Position numbers and translations under genes: made by a program | Notes under the pieces: generated by a model | Databases searched by the model: none | Seen by the model: only the letters and a program-made list of their open reading frames with translations | Told to the model about the DNA's origin: nothing | DNA from: Epithemia pelagica | Lineage: Eukaryota > Bacillariophyta > Bacillariophyceae > Surirellales > Surirellaceae | Length of the DNA: 64,000 bases | NCBI GenBank assembly: GCA_946965045.2 | Contig: OX337228.1 | Location: 4,464,001 to 4,528,000 of the forward strand | Reading direction: 5' to 3' | Part shown: positions 1 to 9,827 of the stretch, piece by piece | Layout: each line of letters begins with the position of its first letter | Position numbering within the stretch: position 1 is the stretch's first letter

Positions 1-304
1 AGGAGATGGGGTGGCCGACGCTGCGCGATAGCCTGAATCCATAAGAGCAAGAGGGAATGCAATGCGTCGTATAGCGCCAGCCAACTCCGGATATGTGTCC
101 GTTGAGCAGTTCTTTCATTGTATCAGATTATTGGTCCCGTCAGTGGCATGACCAAACAGGACCAAATCTTCAGCGCTTACGTGCGACTGACGAACTTGTG
201 CGACAGAGGCGGAAAGGTTACTCTTCGTCCATGAGAAATGAGAGAAATCTATGGCTACACCTTATACAATAGCGGCATCCTAACAAGGAGAGGAAACAAA
301 AACC
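1..304. other. upstream flank of the PRP28 gene, no gene seen
   Basis: This 304-base stretch holds no convincing open frame, RNA gene or repeat. It presumably contains the promoter and 5' untranslated region of the helicase that starts at 305. Confidence 0.4.
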
Positions 305-2593
305 ATGGGCAATGAAACTGAAGTTCATAGCGACACAGAGATGTTGCTGGATCCTTCGCTCCTCGGAGGTTTGACTGAGGATCAGAAGAAGGAAGCCTTA
401 GCTGCGGCGGCTGCTGCGAAGCGTGCCGAGGAACGGGCGGAACAACGTGCCATTGAGAGGGCACTGAAACAAAAGGAAAAGGAGCGAAAGCAGCACAAGG
501 ATGCGGAAGCGATTCCTGGAAAGGACATGTCACGTACAGCAGGTCAAGAACAGTCGAATTCAGGTCGCCTCGTGTACGTCCCTAAACGGAAGCGCAGCCA
601 GCAGCAACCGGATGATAGGGCACCAAACAGGATGGCATCATCCGGTAAAACGACTCTTCTAACACAACCACAACATAGTCAAGAGCACACAATGTCAGGA
701 CCTCGTCATACTAAATTAAGTGGGGAAGAAATGAAGCTTGCTAGTGGGTCAAGATCACACTTCGATGTCCAAGACTCCTGGCTGTCAGGTAAGGAGCTCT
801 CATCAGTGAAGGAGTCTTATTTGGGAAAATCGGCTTCGGAAAAAGAAGAAGAGGCTGCGGCCAAACGGAAAAAGCAGCGATCATCAAAGAAAATCACGTT
901 TAAATTTCGTTGGGAAGATGAAGAAGATACGTTTGACGATAACGATCCCCTTTACAACAACACGTCATTAGCGGCGCCTCCAATGTCCTCATCCAACCAA
1001 CATCGTCCTGGTTCGCACAAACGAGACCGCAACAATCGATGGAAAGATACATTGGCTTTGCGCGATAATCACCATTCACAGCATAATAGTTCTGTTCAAA
1101 CCAAGCCTCTTGCGAAAATGACACCACGAGATTGGCGGATTGTCCGTGAGAATTACGAGATCACGGTGAGAGGAGGAAAGGCACCACCTCCCTTGCGGTC
1201 CTTTCGCGAAAATCCATGTCCTGGCGTGATACCAGATCTCCACCCTAAGTTACTCGATGCCGTGGAAAATGTGTTGAGATTCAAAGATCCTTCTCCCATC
1301 CAACGTCAAGCAATCCCAATCGGGCTGCAACGTCGTGATTTGATTGGAATTGCGGAGACTGGGAGTGGTAAAACAGTCGCCTTTGGAGTGCCACTGTGCC
1401 AGTACTTAATCAACCTCCCGGACCATGTTATACAGAGCGTGGCGGCAGAGGGCCCTCTTGGACTGGTCATGGCCCCAACACGCGAACTAGCATTGCAGAT
1501 TGATCGAGAACTTCAGAAGCTGCTGAGTTGCCAACGACTTGTGAAGACTGGAGCTGTTGTTGGTGGACAAGATATTCAACTTCAAGCACAAATGATAAGG
1601 CGAGGTATCCATATTATTGTGGGTACTCCTGGGCGTCTAAATGAATGTATCGAAATGAGTTATCTCGTTCTCAACCAATGTTGTTACCTTGTTCTCGACG
1701 AAGCTGATCGAATGATTGATATGGGATTTGCTCCGCAAATTGAGTCCATCATGGAAGCGATGGGAGGCACGTTGAAATCGGAGCGTGAAGACGAGGCATA
1801 CCAACAAGAACAAGATGACTTGGTAAAAGCTCATGTCGCGCGACATCGACTTACAGCCATGTTCAGTGCGACGATGCCCACGGAAGTCGAGCGGTTGGCC
1901 AAACAGTACTTGCGTCACCCGGCTGTGGTGAGCGTCGGGGATGAAGACTCGGTCAAAAATTCTAGGATTACACAACGTGTCATTTTTGTTGCGTCGCCGG
2001 CTCAAAAAGAGAAAGCTTTGCGAGACCAACTCAATGACCCGAGATTCCTCCGTGAGAAGGTGATTGTGTTTGTAAATGAAAAGAGACACGCGGATCAGGT
2101 TGGTCGTTTGGTGGAACGGAGTGGACGCTCCTGTGTCGTAATGCATGGAGGCAAGTCGCAAGAGCAACGTGAAGAGAATTTGGAAGCTTTTCGAAAGGGT
2201 GGGGTTGTCATGGTTGCTACCGATGTTGCTGGTAGAGGTCTAGACATTCCGGATGTGGCGCATGTTATCAACTTTGATCTACCCACTCGATCTATTGAAA
2301 ACTACACTCACAGAATTGGGCGGTAAGTTTCCTCGTCCGTTCACCGAAATCATGATATTGAATACCTTGATTCTCAACTTTTCTTTATCTTTCTCGTTAC
2401 GCTTCTTCTCTTGGTTAGAACTGGACGTGCCGGGAAACAGGGGTTTGCAACATCGTTCATATCGGATGAAGACGAAACCATAATGGCACCACTTAAGGCC
2501 TACCTGGAGAGCACAGGAAATACCGTCCCAGAACGACTGGCCCGTCACCCAGCTGCCAAAGATGGGGGTTCAATGGGCAATCTTATCTATTAG
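305..2593 (+). CDS. PRP28: PRP28/DDX23-type DEAD-box spliceosomal RNA helicase
   Basis: Two exons, 305-2322 and 2419-2593, joined across a 96-bp GT-AG intron that splits an Arg codon inside the HRIGRTGRAG motif; 730 residues. The N-terminal third is charged and Lys/Arg-rich. It is followed by a Prp28-type linker (FRWEDEEDTFDDNDPLYN, then MTPRDWRIVRENYEITVRGG). The helicase core shows PSPIQRQAIP, Walker A AETGSGKT near residue 350, VLDEADRMIDMGF near 463, FSATMP near 517 and HRIGRTGR near 669. In this family the enzyme exchanges U1 for U6 at the 5' splice site in the nucleus. The paralogue alternative (DDX5/DDX46-like) is less likely because of the linker. The stop codon overlaps that of the convergent methyltransferase gene. 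Confidence 0.93.
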
Positions 2594-3552
2594 GCCGACT
2601 CTCCTGAAGACTTGTCCTCTTGTAACTGGTCATAGTCTTGTCTTTCAGGCTTTGTTGCTTTTGAAACATAGATTTGAACGCTTCCAAAATTAAGCTGGTA
2701 TATGTGTTCGACTTCAAAGGTACCGTTAGGACAATCGGAGTTTTCTATCTCTTTGGCAAAATCGAGAGGAGACGGAAAATTCTTGATTGAATTTTGAAGA
2801 TGCCAGTACTCTCGAGGAGCCCCTGATAAAATGCCTCCCAGGAAAGGAATGACGTTTCGAATAAAGAAACGAGCTGCAACACCCATGACTCCAAATGAAT
2901 CATCTGGTTCACTAAACTCCAAGATGCAGAACCGACTGCTCGGCTTGAGCAACCGATGAATCTCACATAGCGCAACGTCGCGCTCAGGGACATTTCGAAT
3001 GCCAAAAGCCATGGTCGCAGCATCGAATGAGCTTTCAGGCAATCGTTTCATATCACGGGCATCAAACATCTGCAAATCAACCATGGATTCAAGGTCTTGC
3101 TCCTTTACTTTTCCCCGCCCAATGTCCAGCATCTTTTCACTGGGATCGACTCCGAGGACTGCGGCTCCCCTTATTTCCGATGCTAGAAGAAGAGCGACAT
3201 CGGCCGTACCCGTAGAAACATCTAAAATCTTATACCCCAGTTGTTCTTGGTTTAGGCTGGATTTTATTTCAGAAACCATTCTTCGTCTCCAGCTCAAGTC
3301 CATTCCAAGTGCAAGAATGCGATTGATCATGTCGTAGCGACCAGCAATCAGATCGAACATCGACCCTTTTCCATGATCGGTTGGTGGCCTCACGATCCCA
3401 GAAAAGAGGAAATAGTGTGCCAGAATGGCCAGCAGTGGCAGTAGGAAGAATGCATAAATGCTCTTCATCTTAAACTGAGGTCTCGCCTTGTTTTCCTTTG
3501 AGCGCCTTCCGACTAAGCTGTCTAGGAGTAGACCATCGTCAGATCGGTTCAT
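2590..3552 (-). CDS. UbiE/COQ5/MenG-family quinone-ring methyltransferase
   Basis: 320 residues from the first ATG at 3552; further upstream the frame only has non-ATG codons. A hydrophobic segment (residues about 29-55, FFLLPLLAILAHYFLFSGI) could be a signal anchor or targeting region. The methyltransferase core follows: FDLIAGRYDMINRILALGMD, the SAM-binding stretch ILDVSTGTADVALLLA, GVDPSEKMLDIGR and the UbiE signature FGIRNVPERDVALCEIHRLL. Family members C-methylate the ring of ubiquinone, menaquinone/phylloquinone or plastoquinone precursors; the substrate cannot be decided from sequence. Its TAA at 2592-2590 overlaps the TAG of PRP28. Its start lies 182 bp from the divergent gene at 3735, so they probably share a promoter. 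Confidence 0.85.
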   Translation of the reverse strand: MNRSDDGLLLDSLVGRRSKENKARPQFKMKSIYAFFLLPLLAILAHYFLFSGIVRPPTDHGKGSMFDLIAGRYDMINRILALGMDLSWRRRMVSEIKSSLNQEQLGYKILDVSTGTADVALLLASEIRGAAVLGVDPSEKMLDIGRGKVKEQDLESMVDLQMFDARDMKRLPESSFDAATMAFGIRNVPERDVALCEIHRLLKPSSRFCILEFSEPDDSFGVMGVAARFFIRNVIPFLGGILSGAPREYWHLQNSIKNFPSPLDFAKEIENSDCPNGTFEVEHIYQLNFGSVQIYVSKATKPERQDYDQLQEDKSSGESA

Positions 3553-3734
3553 CCATTCTCCCCGTGTCGTTGTCGTGCATGCGTCAGTCCAAGGGAGGGC
3601 TCGCGACAAGTCGCATCTTGCACGCGTGACGCACGGCGTGACTCGAGTTCACAGCGAGGCGCACATTTTCCGCCTCCACAAACCCATGTACTTTTGAAAA
3701 GGGAGAAGGGAGAACCAGCACTAGGTTTGAGGAG

Positions 3735-5813
3735 ATGCCACGAGTTTATAATCCACCGGTGCCTAAAGCAGGTCCTGGATGTGCTTTAGGAGGTACGTCT
3801 CAATATGGCAAGAGACGACGTCGGCACGCAGAACAACAAAAACGGACCTTCAGACCCAAGCTGACGAACCAAAACAAGAAACAGAAGACAAACCAATCTT
3901 CCTCTCCTGGCCGGGAAGAGAAAATAGGCGATGATACACGCTCGATTCGAATTGATGACACGACAAATTCCACGGCAATTAATGAAACAGCCAGAAAAGC
4001 CTCTAAGAAGGTTGTGTTCGAGAAACACACCCCACAAAGTATCTTGAAGAATGGACATTATCATTGTCGCAGTGAACTGAATGATCCTCCTAAGTCACCT
4101 ACAGGCTCAAAGTCGGGACCTGATGCCTCAGAGAGTTCCGTGCATGTTTCCAAAGATACTATGGATTTGACTGTGATGCGTCCAACTTGCGATGGAAGTA
4201 CTAAGATTGCTTTGGGCTTAGACACGAGATGCTGCTTATGTAACAAGGAAGATAGTGCATTATCGCTTCGAAAGTCTCTCGGAACAACTATCACTCATGA
4301 GTACTCAAAGTTCTTGCAGTCTTCGTGGAAATATCATGATCTCTTGCCCGATCATGTCATCGCAACTGGAAACCTGGACAACGGCTCGACCACAGTGACG
4401 CTCAAACTGGAATCGCGGACAACTCTCAGTGATAAACTTTCATCTAGTGAAGAGTTTCTTACTCCCGTTTGGTGCCACTCCTTGGAAAATGGCAAAAATT
4501 CCAAAAGCGAACAGCAGCAATCGTTCGCACAAGAACATTTGATATCGGAAAAAGCACTGCGTCCGAAGAGCTCTTGGAAAATGATACAAAAGATGGGTAC
4601 GTTTCGTTATTGGAAAGTTGCTGTGTAACTCAATTCACCTTACCTTGAATCTCTCTCCTGCATAGTATGTTCAATGTTGAAAGCCAGTGATGAAGGTTCT
4701 GCAGGGAGGGACGACAGCACCGAACCGCAGCCACGGTGCGATTCCTGGTTCATCACAATAATCACCACAGATGTGGCACTCTTTTACAAGAGCAGGGAAC
4801 CCGAGGAGCACGTTGCAGGGATCACAAAATTCGTCAAGTCTCTCCACGATGAGAAGCACTGCAGCTTACGAGTGCAGCTCGTGGTCATGGCGACGGGAGC
4901 TGTTTCTGTTGACAATCCTGCGAAACAAACCAACATTGCTGAAGATAATAATCACTCCTGTTGGGTGGAGGAAGGGAGACACCTTTTCAATAGCTCAGTC
5001 GGCAACTGTGTCCAAGAGCTCCAGAGGACGCTTGTTACATTGCTTCAGCAGGAGGAAAGATCAAACACGGAAATATCGATCGAGATCATAGATCAGTGCC
5101 AACTTGGCTTACAGACTCTATGGGCACCATGGTTAGACATACGTTTCGCGAACACGAAATCAAGCACAGCTAGTAAGTCCTCCATTCTATGGGAGCTGGA
5201 TCTACCTGAAACCTGGGATTGCGTGCAATCCAAGATTTGTTTGCAGCTGAAGTCACATGTTGCACCTTCAATGCTGACTACAGGAGTCCCGGTCATGCTT
5301 TCACCTCTACTCCCTCATTCGAAGAACAACGATGCAAGCATCACTTCGTTGTTGTCTCCTCTCAAGCCGATTCAACTGGCTCCCATCGAGAGCCTAGATG
5401 CAAGTTTGCTGTATGGCCTCCCAATGACTGTGACAGCTGGTGTGAACAAAGAAAGACATGGAAGCGAACAGCAAGTCGAAGATATGAAGGTACTTGTTCA
5501 ATCAATGTTTCATGTTTTGCATGAGCGAGGCCAAGCAATAGTCCTCAAAGGAGAGAGACCTTTGGGTAAGCATTCAGTCGTCACGCGAGACGAGAAGGCT
5601 CAAATCTACGTGATCATGCCACGAGCATCTAGTGGTTCCCTTTCTTCGGCAACATCTGGAATTCTTTTTCATTACGCTTCGGGTCCCGATTTGATCGATG
5701 TACCAACACCCAAACTGGTGGAGGGAGACCACAAACAGGTAGTGGAGCATGTTCAACAGGCTCTCGATTATTTGCCATGTCTCCCAATCAACCCTTTCTT
5801 GGTCGAAGGATGA
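3735..5813 (+). CDS. conserved-looking hypothetical protein, 669 aa, two exons
   Basis: I do not recognise this protein. Exons 3735-4596 and 4666-5813 join across a 69-bp intron with consensus GTACGT donor and TAG acceptor (phase 1), giving 669 residues. The N-terminus is basic with a cluster KRRRR at residues 26-30, suggesting nuclear targeting. A short CCLCNKED stretch lies near residue 165. From about residue 335 the sequence looks folded, with alternating hydrophobic strands (WFITIITTDVALFY, LRVQLVVMATGAV). A C-terminal block (QSMFHVLHERGQAIVLKG, YVIMPRA, GILFHYA) also looks structured. No catalytic motif is evident. It shares a short divergent promoter with the methyltransferase gene and ends 57 bp from the stop of the convergent gene at 5871. 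Confidence 0.7.
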
Positions 5814-5870
5814 AGATATCAGCTAAAACTGAAGAAAGATATGGGATCAACTCGATTGGAAAGCATTTCC

Positions 5871-7139
5871 TTAAATCGCCATGGATGCCCTTGTAGCAAT
5901 TGTTGAATTGTCTGTGAGAGAGACATCATCGGGGTCATACTGATGTGTGCAAGGGGATAAGCACGAATTACCAAAGTCGCAGCTGCATAAAAATTTTTCC
6001 CATAAAGACGACATTGTCCACTTTCTTTGAGTTTGAGGTACTGACGGAACTTGCACATGCATTTGACGTCGTTGAGCTTGAAAGTCACGTTGTGCTTGTT
6101 CTTCGTTTGCCTGGATATGATTCAGCAAAGACCCGATTTTTCGCTCCATGGTCGATCTCGTCAAGTTCATGGGAGGAGGAGGTGGCGGCGGCACAAAGTC
6201 AGGTAGTGGAGAAACCATGTCCAGAGCAGGGACATAGTCTGATTCTCTAACATCCACTGACAACTGCAGATAGGCCTTGCAAAGAGAAAAACGTTCGTCT
6301 CTAATGTTCCCTTCATCAGAAGACCGTGCACATGTCAATGGTTTCTGCAGAGGCAGCGAGACCGAGTGGCGTCCAACATGTGATGGTACACGAAGATAGG
6401 CGACACCATCCCAATCCGAACTTGAAGCATGGTCCTGGCGACCAAGCCTCACGAACAGTTCCACAATCCTTTCAGAAGCATCCTCCTCAACCTGAGACCG
6501 CTTTCTCGACAAGTCTCCGTCGAAGGAGTTAACCATTTCTGTTTCCATTGGAGAAGTAGGAGAGCCACTGCTATGTTTGGATGAAAGGCTTCGTTGGAAA
6601 GTCGATTTCTCCCGGGGAGGAGAGTTTGGCTCGCTCTCGTTGTTGTTGTTTGAAGGAATATACATGGACATATGCGGTTGGTCAGGCCACACAATTGTGC
6701 TGGCGTCTAGGGGGTCAGCTTCGGACTCCACCAACAAATGGCCTGTGTGATTGCACACGACACTGGAACCAACCTGCATTTCCTTGTGTTGCAAAGTAGA
6801 CTCGCCAAAGGCAACCATTGCAGGAGCCGTAGAGCTTTCCCGTGACGAAAAATAACCGACATTCGTTAGACTCTGTATCGTAACATGCACTTTATGCCTG
6901 CAGGCTGAGGCCTCGCTTCTATCATTCGATGAGGAGTTCAAACTTGTGCAGCAAGATGTTTTTGTGGTGATGGATGTTGACATTATCGCTAGTCCTTGCT
7001 TCTTGGCACCATGATCACAAAGTGACAACGAAGACGGCACTCTGTCGTTCTCGAGTATTGGAATTTCCAGGACCATGGTAGAGAAATGATCAACGAGTTT
7101 AGTATTGACTATTGACTGGTGCTTGCTATTTGCTATCAT
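5871..7139 (-). CDS. hypothetical protein, 422 aa, with polyproline run
   Basis: A single uninterrupted frame from ATG 7139, not recognised. Most of it is Ser-rich and low in structure. A central block (RIVELFVRLGRQ, VAYLRVPSHVGRHSVSLPLQ, FSLCKAYLQLSVDV) reads like a small beta-rich domain. It is followed by a run of seven prolines near residue 315 and a short amphipathic helix (MERKIGSLLNHIQANEEQ). The C-terminus contains several cysteines. There is no signal peptide or membrane segment. It is divergent from the WW-domain gene (312 bp between starts) and convergent with the hypothetical gene at 3735. Confidence 0.6.
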   Translation of the reverse strand: MIANSKHQSIVNTKLVDHFSTMVLEIPILENDRVPSSLSLCDHGAKKQGLAIMSTSITTKTSCCTSLNSSSNDRSEASACRHKVHVTIQSLTNVGYFSSRESSTAPAMVAFGESTLQHKEMQVGSSVVCNHTGHLLVESEADPLDASTIVWPDQPHMSMYIPSNNNNESEPNSPPREKSTFQRSLSSKHSSGSPTSPMETEMVNSFDGDLSRKRSQVEEDASERIVELFVRLGRQDHASSSDWDGVAYLRVPSHVGRHSVSLPLQKPLTCARSSDEGNIRDERFSLCKAYLQLSVDVRESDYVPALDMVSPLPDFVPPPPPPPMNLTRSTMERKIGSLLNHIQANEEQAQRDFQAQRRQMHVQVPSVPQTQRKWTMSSLWEKFLCSCDFGNSCLSPCTHQYDPDDVSLTDNSTIATRASMAI

Positions 7140-7451
7140 CTGCTTCTTTTGTCCTCTACTTGGTTCAAATTTATGCTTGGTGTTTTGTGGAGGGAACTCA
7201 AGAGACAGTGTTCAAGCCGACGGGCTCGTTCTCCCGTGGAGATCCATAATGATTTTTCTGTGAACGCCAAAAACTCTCCACACACGATATGTCCCGGCGC
7301 GAACATGAACGAACGCTTCCCCACCAACCCTCTCCAGCCCCACCACATCAAAAATGAGAAAACACGACACGTGGAAACTTTGCTCAAAATCAACAACATA
7401 CACAGATCTGAGATTTCTCATTGTTGTCCGCATCTTACGTTGTGATGGCAA
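7140..7451. other. bidirectional promoter region, no gene seen
   Basis: 312 bp between the divergent starts at 7139 and 7452. No ORF of merit, RNA gene or clear TATA box is visible. Confidence 0.4.
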
Positions 7452-9784
7452 ATGATGAAAATGAAAGTACTATGCAAACTTATTTTACTTAGCACATGCT
7501 TGATCGTTTCCCTGGGGTCTCAGCCGGCAGGCAGTGGCCCTTCGTACGGACAACAGGGATATGGAAACTATCATGACGGCTCTCAGCACTCTATGATGGC
7601 CCCACCGAAACAAGCGAACCCACTCCCACCTGGATGGACCGAGTACTTTGATCAGGCGTCAGGGCAGTCGTACTACCATAACGCACTGGATGGGACCACG
7701 ACATGGGAGCGCCCAGTTGTGGATACTCCGGAACCAGAGGAGGACTCGGGGAGCAAGGAAGTGAACGCCACAGAGACGGAATCCACCGGTGAACAAAGTG
7801 GATCACCGCCCTCTTCACAGCAAGCTGCGCCCATTCAACCACCCACCTCGGAACCAAACTCGATGCCAGAAGCATCGGCTGGGTACTCGACTCTTCAAGT
7901 TCCAGAGGGACAAGTTGTACGAACTCCCGAGGGTAATGTCTTGACAAGCTATAGCGTAGACGAACAAGCCAGCTCGGTGGGGCAAGACAGTGAAACGTCT
8001 GCGGACCAGCCAGCTACAAATGCTCGACCGCCATCTGAGGGCACGGGTGTGGAACAGGGAGGTCCGACGAGTGCTGCTCCTGGAGGATCTCGACCTTGGG
8101 GCACACCATCTCAAGGCCAACCGTGGGGTGTAGATCGTAGTAGCGGCCCACCGGTACAGCCGACTCCAGGTGGTTCTCCACCTCCCGGGTTTGATGGAGG
8201 ATCAAGTGGTGCCACGTTTGATCCATCACAGGAGCAACAAGCTCGGGATGACGGAAACACTGTTCCGTCGAGAGAGACAGTGCCACGTACCGATAGTGGA
8301 CAACAAAATGTCGCAAGTCCTCCACAGCAACAGAACACCCCTCCTGAAACTATGCAAGGAGGAACTACGAGCCAAGGAGTGCCACCAAATCAGCCAGTTG
8401 CTGTCTCAAGCCAGAGTGGACAGAACATGAACAAACCTGGCCCCGAGATTCCACAATCAGGAGCAGGAGGGCCCCCGGGTCCCCAGTTCACAGGCCAGTA
8501 CGGCGCAGGGGGGCTTCCTCCTCGCCCACAGCAACAAATGCCATCGCCTACCGGTGGACCGCCAGTGCCGGAACAAAAACGAGGACCGCCAGGTCCACTG
8601 CCGAACCAACCTCGACCTGGTGCTACTGGCCAGTTCAATGCTCCTGGACAAGGACGACCTGGTCCAGGAAACCCTTACATGCGTCAAGCGTATCCTCCCC
8701 CTTCGCACCAACAACAACAGCAACAGCCGGTACAACAACAACAACAACAACAGCCACCGCAGTACAATCAGTATGGGCAGTATGGTCAACCGGGTTACCC
8801 ACAGCAGCAGCAACAACAGTCAATGCAATATAACCAGTACCACCAGCAATATTATCGATCGTATGGTCCCCCTGGACAGCAAGGGCAACGGCCACCTCCG
8901 CAGCAACCAATGCAGCTTGTTTCTCAAGAAACGTCTACCGCGGTTCGGGGCGCAATTGGTTCCGCGTGGCAAGGTATCCTCGGCTTTCGCAACCGTACCA
9001 AAGAAGCTGTCGAAACAGCTACCAACAGTGTTGTGAACTCGGCGAAAGAAGCTGGTCAGACCATTTCTAGTACAAGCACCAGTAAGTTTCATCCTCAACG
9101 TGAATCATTTTCTTAAAACTGTCCGCTCACTGTTTTCTGCACTCAACAACAGATATACTGGGACAGGCACGTACCACCTTTGGTTCCTTCTTTGAACCAA
9201 ACACTGGAAATCAACCTCAGTATTCATTGACTGGTAACCAAGTACCTGGTTCGGGTAGACCGACGCAGGGTTATCCACAAGCTCCTGGTGCTGGAAGGCC
9301 CCAACCCGGAGGTTATCCGTATCCGCCACAACAGGGCTATCCTCCCAACTACCCACCACAGCAGCAGCAACAAGTCCCCGGTGGTTACGGCGGTACTCCA
9401 GGGTATCCGCCTCGCTTTCCCACTCAAGGTCCTCCTGGAACGGGGCCTCCACCAGCTCAGCAGCAGGGTCCTCCTCGATCCCCTCCCCAAGGCAATCCTT
9501 ATCCTCCTGGCTATCGTCCTCCACAACCAAGAGCCGACCAACCGTATATTCACGAACGGAATCCTTCCCCAGGAAGCGTTGGTGGTTACCCACCGCGACA
9601 GCCTCCTCAACGACCACCACCGCAAACTCAGTGGCAAGGAGGAACTCGGCCCCCACCGCAAGGATGGCAAGGAGGACCACCACGATCTGGACCACCTGGA
9701 AATGAAGCTCCAACACCCGAGAAAAAGGACACTCCAGAAAATACGGATGCATGGAGTCATCCAGGACTCAATCCTGATTTCTAA
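7452..9784 (+). CDS. secreted WW-domain, Pro/Gln/Gly-rich protein
   Basis: Exons 7452-9081 and 9153-9784 join across a 71-bp intron (phase 1), giving 753 residues. Residues about 1-23 form a signal peptide (MMKMKVLCKLILLSTCLIVS). A canonical WW domain follows at about 55-90: LPPGWTEYFD, then SYYHN and TTTWERP, with both Trp and the terminal Pro present. The remainder is low complexity, rich in Pro, Gln, Gly and Tyr, with CAA/CAG microsatellite-coded Gln runs near 8707-8820 and an amphipathic helix (RTKEAVETATNSVVNSAKEA) just before the intron. The second exon encodes GYP/PPQ repeats including a PPNY motif, a group-I WW ligand. WW domains normally act inside cells, so secretory targeting is odd. 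Function is unknown; matrix, adhesive or endomembrane scaffold roles are guesses. Confidence 0.82.
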
Positions 9785-9827
9785 ATAGTTTTAGAGACGA
9801 AATTAAATAAGAACGCGCTGGCCATAA

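Noticed and set aside
1637..2167. 176-codon minus-strand ORF inside PRP28
   Set aside because: It is antisense to the helicase core, has no recognisable domain and starts without supporting context; the plus-strand protein is unambiguous.
2323..2418. Read-through of the PRP28 intron as coding
   Set aside because: Stop codons appear and the HRIGRTGR motif is only intact when the intron is removed.
9105..9760. Long minus-strand ORFs opposite the second WW-protein exon
   Set aside because: They are mirror images of Pro/Gly/Gln-rich repeats on the plus strand, where low-complexity codons keep the antisense open.
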